A stretch of DNA of 64,000 nucleotides, taken from NCBI GenBank assembly GCA_003339415.1, contig PDHQ01000133.1, positions 1 through 64,000 on the forward strand. The letters are read 5' to 3'. The DNA comes from Ophiocordyceps camponoti-saundersi (nom. inval.). Lineage: Eukaryota > Ascomycota > Sordariomycetes > Hypocreales > Ophiocordycipitaceae. The notes under the pieces were generated by a model. That model saw only the letters and a list, made by a program, of their open reading frames with translations, was not told where the DNA came from and made no database searches. A program made the position numbers and the translations under genes. Shown one piece after another: positions 61,658 to 64,000 of this stretch; within the stretch, counting starts at the first letter, position 1, and each line of letters begins with the position of its first letter.

Positions 61658-62140
61658 CCACCGTATTTTGGAGCGAGACATTGCGCATGAGGATAAACGT
61701 GGGGCCCTAGATCCAGCGCGCAAGAAGATACTGCTAATTGAAAATTGATGATGTTCAAGACACGAATCCAAGAAGTGGAAGGTTCCAACATAGAACGCCA
61801 TTGCTCCAAGTCGTAAATCCCACAGTTGAGGTATTTTTGACCCATTCTTTGCTGAGTTCCTCAAGCCCAGCCAAGTGTGCAGAGTGCCCTCTTCGCCGTC
61901 ATCTGTACATATGTGTGTAAAGAGGCCCGGCAAGATGAACGCGACTTTTTGGGTGAGACTGCCACCTAGAAATTCGGGTTGTCTTTGTCCGGTCATGTAC
62001 AGGGGTAACGCGTTATCGGAGAGGATCTACAAGTGTATATGTAGTCTTGCATCAGCTAGACAAGCTGGAGGCTAAGGGATCAAATAAGCTAATCACAAGG
62101 CACACAGAATAAGCTCAAGGCAGCGATTAATTGAACGCCC
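61658..62140. other. Downstream region of the AMA1-like gene, normal composition
   Basis: About 480 bp with ordinary CA and TG content and no convincing gene. It presumably holds the 3' untranslated region and terminator. No clear polyadenylation signal was picked out. RIP-type composition resumes at about 62,141. Confidence 0.6.
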
Positions 62141-63780
62141 CTTGATTAATAATATATATATATTAAGTCTTAAGATAAGAATGCCTAACCTAGTAACTAG
62201 AGAAATAGTAGTTATATAACTAAATAACGTAACCCCTTTTAACCTTCCCCCTCTAGCTAGTCTATTACTAATACTAAAGTAATAAATTAAAGTTTAAAAA
62301 TAAAAATAGATAAAAGGAAAAATAAAAAGTAAGATAATAAATTAGAGGGAAAATAAATAAAGGAAAGAAATAAGCTATAATAGCTAAGTAAATAATTAAA
62401 TCTTACTAAATCTTATTATAAATAAAGATTTTATAGATAAGGTTTTCTAGTTAAGTTTTTTAAGTATATTAATAGCGTTTAAAACTTATTTAAGAAAAGC
62501 CTAATTATTATAAAGTTTTTTCCGTAGCTTATTATTTTTTTCTTTAAGTATTTAAAGCTTATTATTAACTTTTATTATCTATTTAATAAGAGGTAATAAA
62601 TATCCTTATTTAAGGTTATTAACTTTAAAAAGAGCGTTAATTTTCTTTTATATTCTAATTATAAATACCTTTTTATTACTTCTAATAGTCGCTTAATTAG
62701 TCTAGTTATTATTATTATTATACTTTACTATATTATTAATAATAGCTTTTATTATTATAAGTTTAATTACTATTAATTTAGCTATTATTATTAGCTTAGT
62801 AGCGGTATTTTTTATAAAGATATTATTTATTTATTAGTTAATAACTTAATTATTATTATTTAAGGAAAAGTTAAAATTAAAAATAGCGATAAGAGGAGTC
62901 TTATTAACTATAAGGGTTTAAGCTAAAGCTTTTATAGTTAATATACCTTATTTTTAATAGCTTATCTATTTTATTATATAACTTTTAATTATAAATACTA
63001 CCTTAGTAGCTATTATTAGCGATAATAATAATATTATAGCTATTATTATTAGTAATAGCTTTTTTACTAATAGTTTTTATTACTTATATTTTATAGCCGC
63101 CTAATAGTTTACGTTATCTTATACCGCCTTATTAAGTAATTATTTTAATATACCTTAGCTAATATTTAATAACTTAATAAGGGCTATTATAGTTTATATA
63201 ATATTAATATTACTTAGGTTAGTTTATAGTTTATTAATCTATTTAATAGTTTTTACTAGCGCTATATATATCTTTATCTTATTACCTAACGCTAAGTATA
63301 ATATATAATAGATTTAATATAATATTACTTAATAAATTTAGTATTTAAAATATCTAATTTAAATTACTATTATATTTTTAATTAGGAGGCTATTAAGAGG
63401 GTTTTAAATATAATTATTAACCTTAAGCGTTAAGCTATAAGAATCTTATAAAAGCGTTTAAGCTAAGGTAAAAAATATAATATTAATATTATTAGTAATA
63501 AGAAATAGTTCTTTTAAGGTATATAAATATATAAGCGGGTATTATAACTTAAAAGCTTTTATTTTAGAGATTCCTTATAACTTAATAATACGAAATATAA
63601 TAATATTATTTTCTACCTTTATTTATATTATTTTAATAATTAGCTAAGCTACCTATTAGCTATTTTAAGCTTTATTTTTAAAATTACTATTAGCTAGCTT
63701 AATTATATAATTTATTATTTTCTTCTAAGATCTTAAGACCTTAATTTATTTAAGGCGGTAATCGCGAGTAAGGTAAGCGT
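62141..63780. other. Second RIP-mutated AT-rich block
   Basis: CA and TG are almost absent again. The minus strand reads as protein-like text with only TAA and TAG interruptions at about 62,410-62,700 (Gln- and Lys-rich, coiled-coil-like) and 62,880-63,760. No diagnostic motif was found, so the element class is unknown. There is no partner elsewhere in the window. Confidence 0.6.
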
Positions 63781-64000
63781 ATACCTAGTTAAATTTTACC
63801 TTGGAACTACCTATATAGGGGCCGCTATATTAGCTAGCTTATTAGTATCTGCTAGTAGAGGTAAAGGGTGCTCGTCCGTTAGCTCCCCTTTAGCACTTTG
63901 CCCTAGCCTACGGAAAATAAAGTTCGTATCTTACGACTAAAGGAAGTAATTATATAGTATTCTTATAAGTAGGATATATTTATCTAGGCGGATAGGACGC
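63781..64000. other. GC-richer, less mutated end of the window
   Basis: Some CA and TG sites persist here and GC content rises. It may be the start of an LTR or another less-affected element cut by the window edge. No gene was seen. Confidence 0.4.

Noticed and set aside
59321..61996. Several other reading frames on both strands across the gene island, including 61,241-61,996 on the minus strand
   Set aside because: They overlap the AMA1-like exons in other frames and show no family-like sequence; their openness reflects the GC content of the real gene.

Overview
This is a filamentous ascomycete (Pezizomycotina) chromosome window. About 95% of it is a transposon graveyard that has been through repeat-induced point mutation (RIP). 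The diagnostic sign is direct: across roughly 1-59,085 and 62,141-63,780 the dinucleotides CA and TG are almost absent, TA is in great excess, and CG, CT and CC are still present. Every codon containing CA or TG (ATG, TGA, TGG, TGY, CAY, CAR) has therefore nearly vanished. This explains why there are no ATG-started reading frames for tens of kilobases even though recognisable protein remnants are present.

Layout. An (AAAT)n tract opens the window. A repeat here called D (1,335-1,691, continued at 4,148-4,247) is split by a repeat called A (copy A1, 1,692-4,147) and by a Ty1/Copia-like LTR element (4,248-9,605), which itself contains copy A2. After a second D copy, a repeat called B and a Ty3/Gypsy integrase remnant (13.9-15.3 kb), there is a four-level nest at 16,670-36,857. 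A short LTR element (210-bp LTRs) was entered by a minus-strand Gypsy element (185-bp LTRs, 17,965-36,372). That Gypsy element was in turn entered by copy A3 (21,676-23,547) and by a 6.3-kb Copia element (410-bp LTRs, 25,727-32,023). Target-site duplications support each level. Next come a minus-strand LINE (about 38.4-44.0 kb), an inverted repeat pair C (45.6-46.6 kb and 50.8-55.5 kb), an unmutated 344-bp SINE-like element (47,552-47,895) with a RIP-mutated sister (49.24-49.58 kb), copy A4, a second complete 1.78-kb short LTR element, and a 5' fragment of the LINE that runs up to the gene island.

The only host gene seen is in a 3-kb island of normal composition (59,086-62,140). It is an AMA1-like Cdc20/Fizzy-family activator of the anaphase-promoting complex (59,321-61,657, + strand). 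I reconstruct two strong introns and one weaker one. The reading frame is otherwise intact from an N-terminal C-box (DRFVPVR) to the end of the WD40 propeller, except for two in-frame TAG codons. Both stand where the family appears to have tryptophan (TGG). Either RIP leaked from the flanking repeats and killed the gene, or the gene depends on the sexual-stage A-to-I mRNA editing (UAG to UGG) known in Fusarium and Neurospora. This is the most interesting question in the window.

No tRNA, rRNA, CRISPR array or secondary-metabolite gene was seen. Boundaries defined by LTRs and target-site duplications are exact. Those of the LINE and of repeats B, C and D are approximate and come from comparison by eye.
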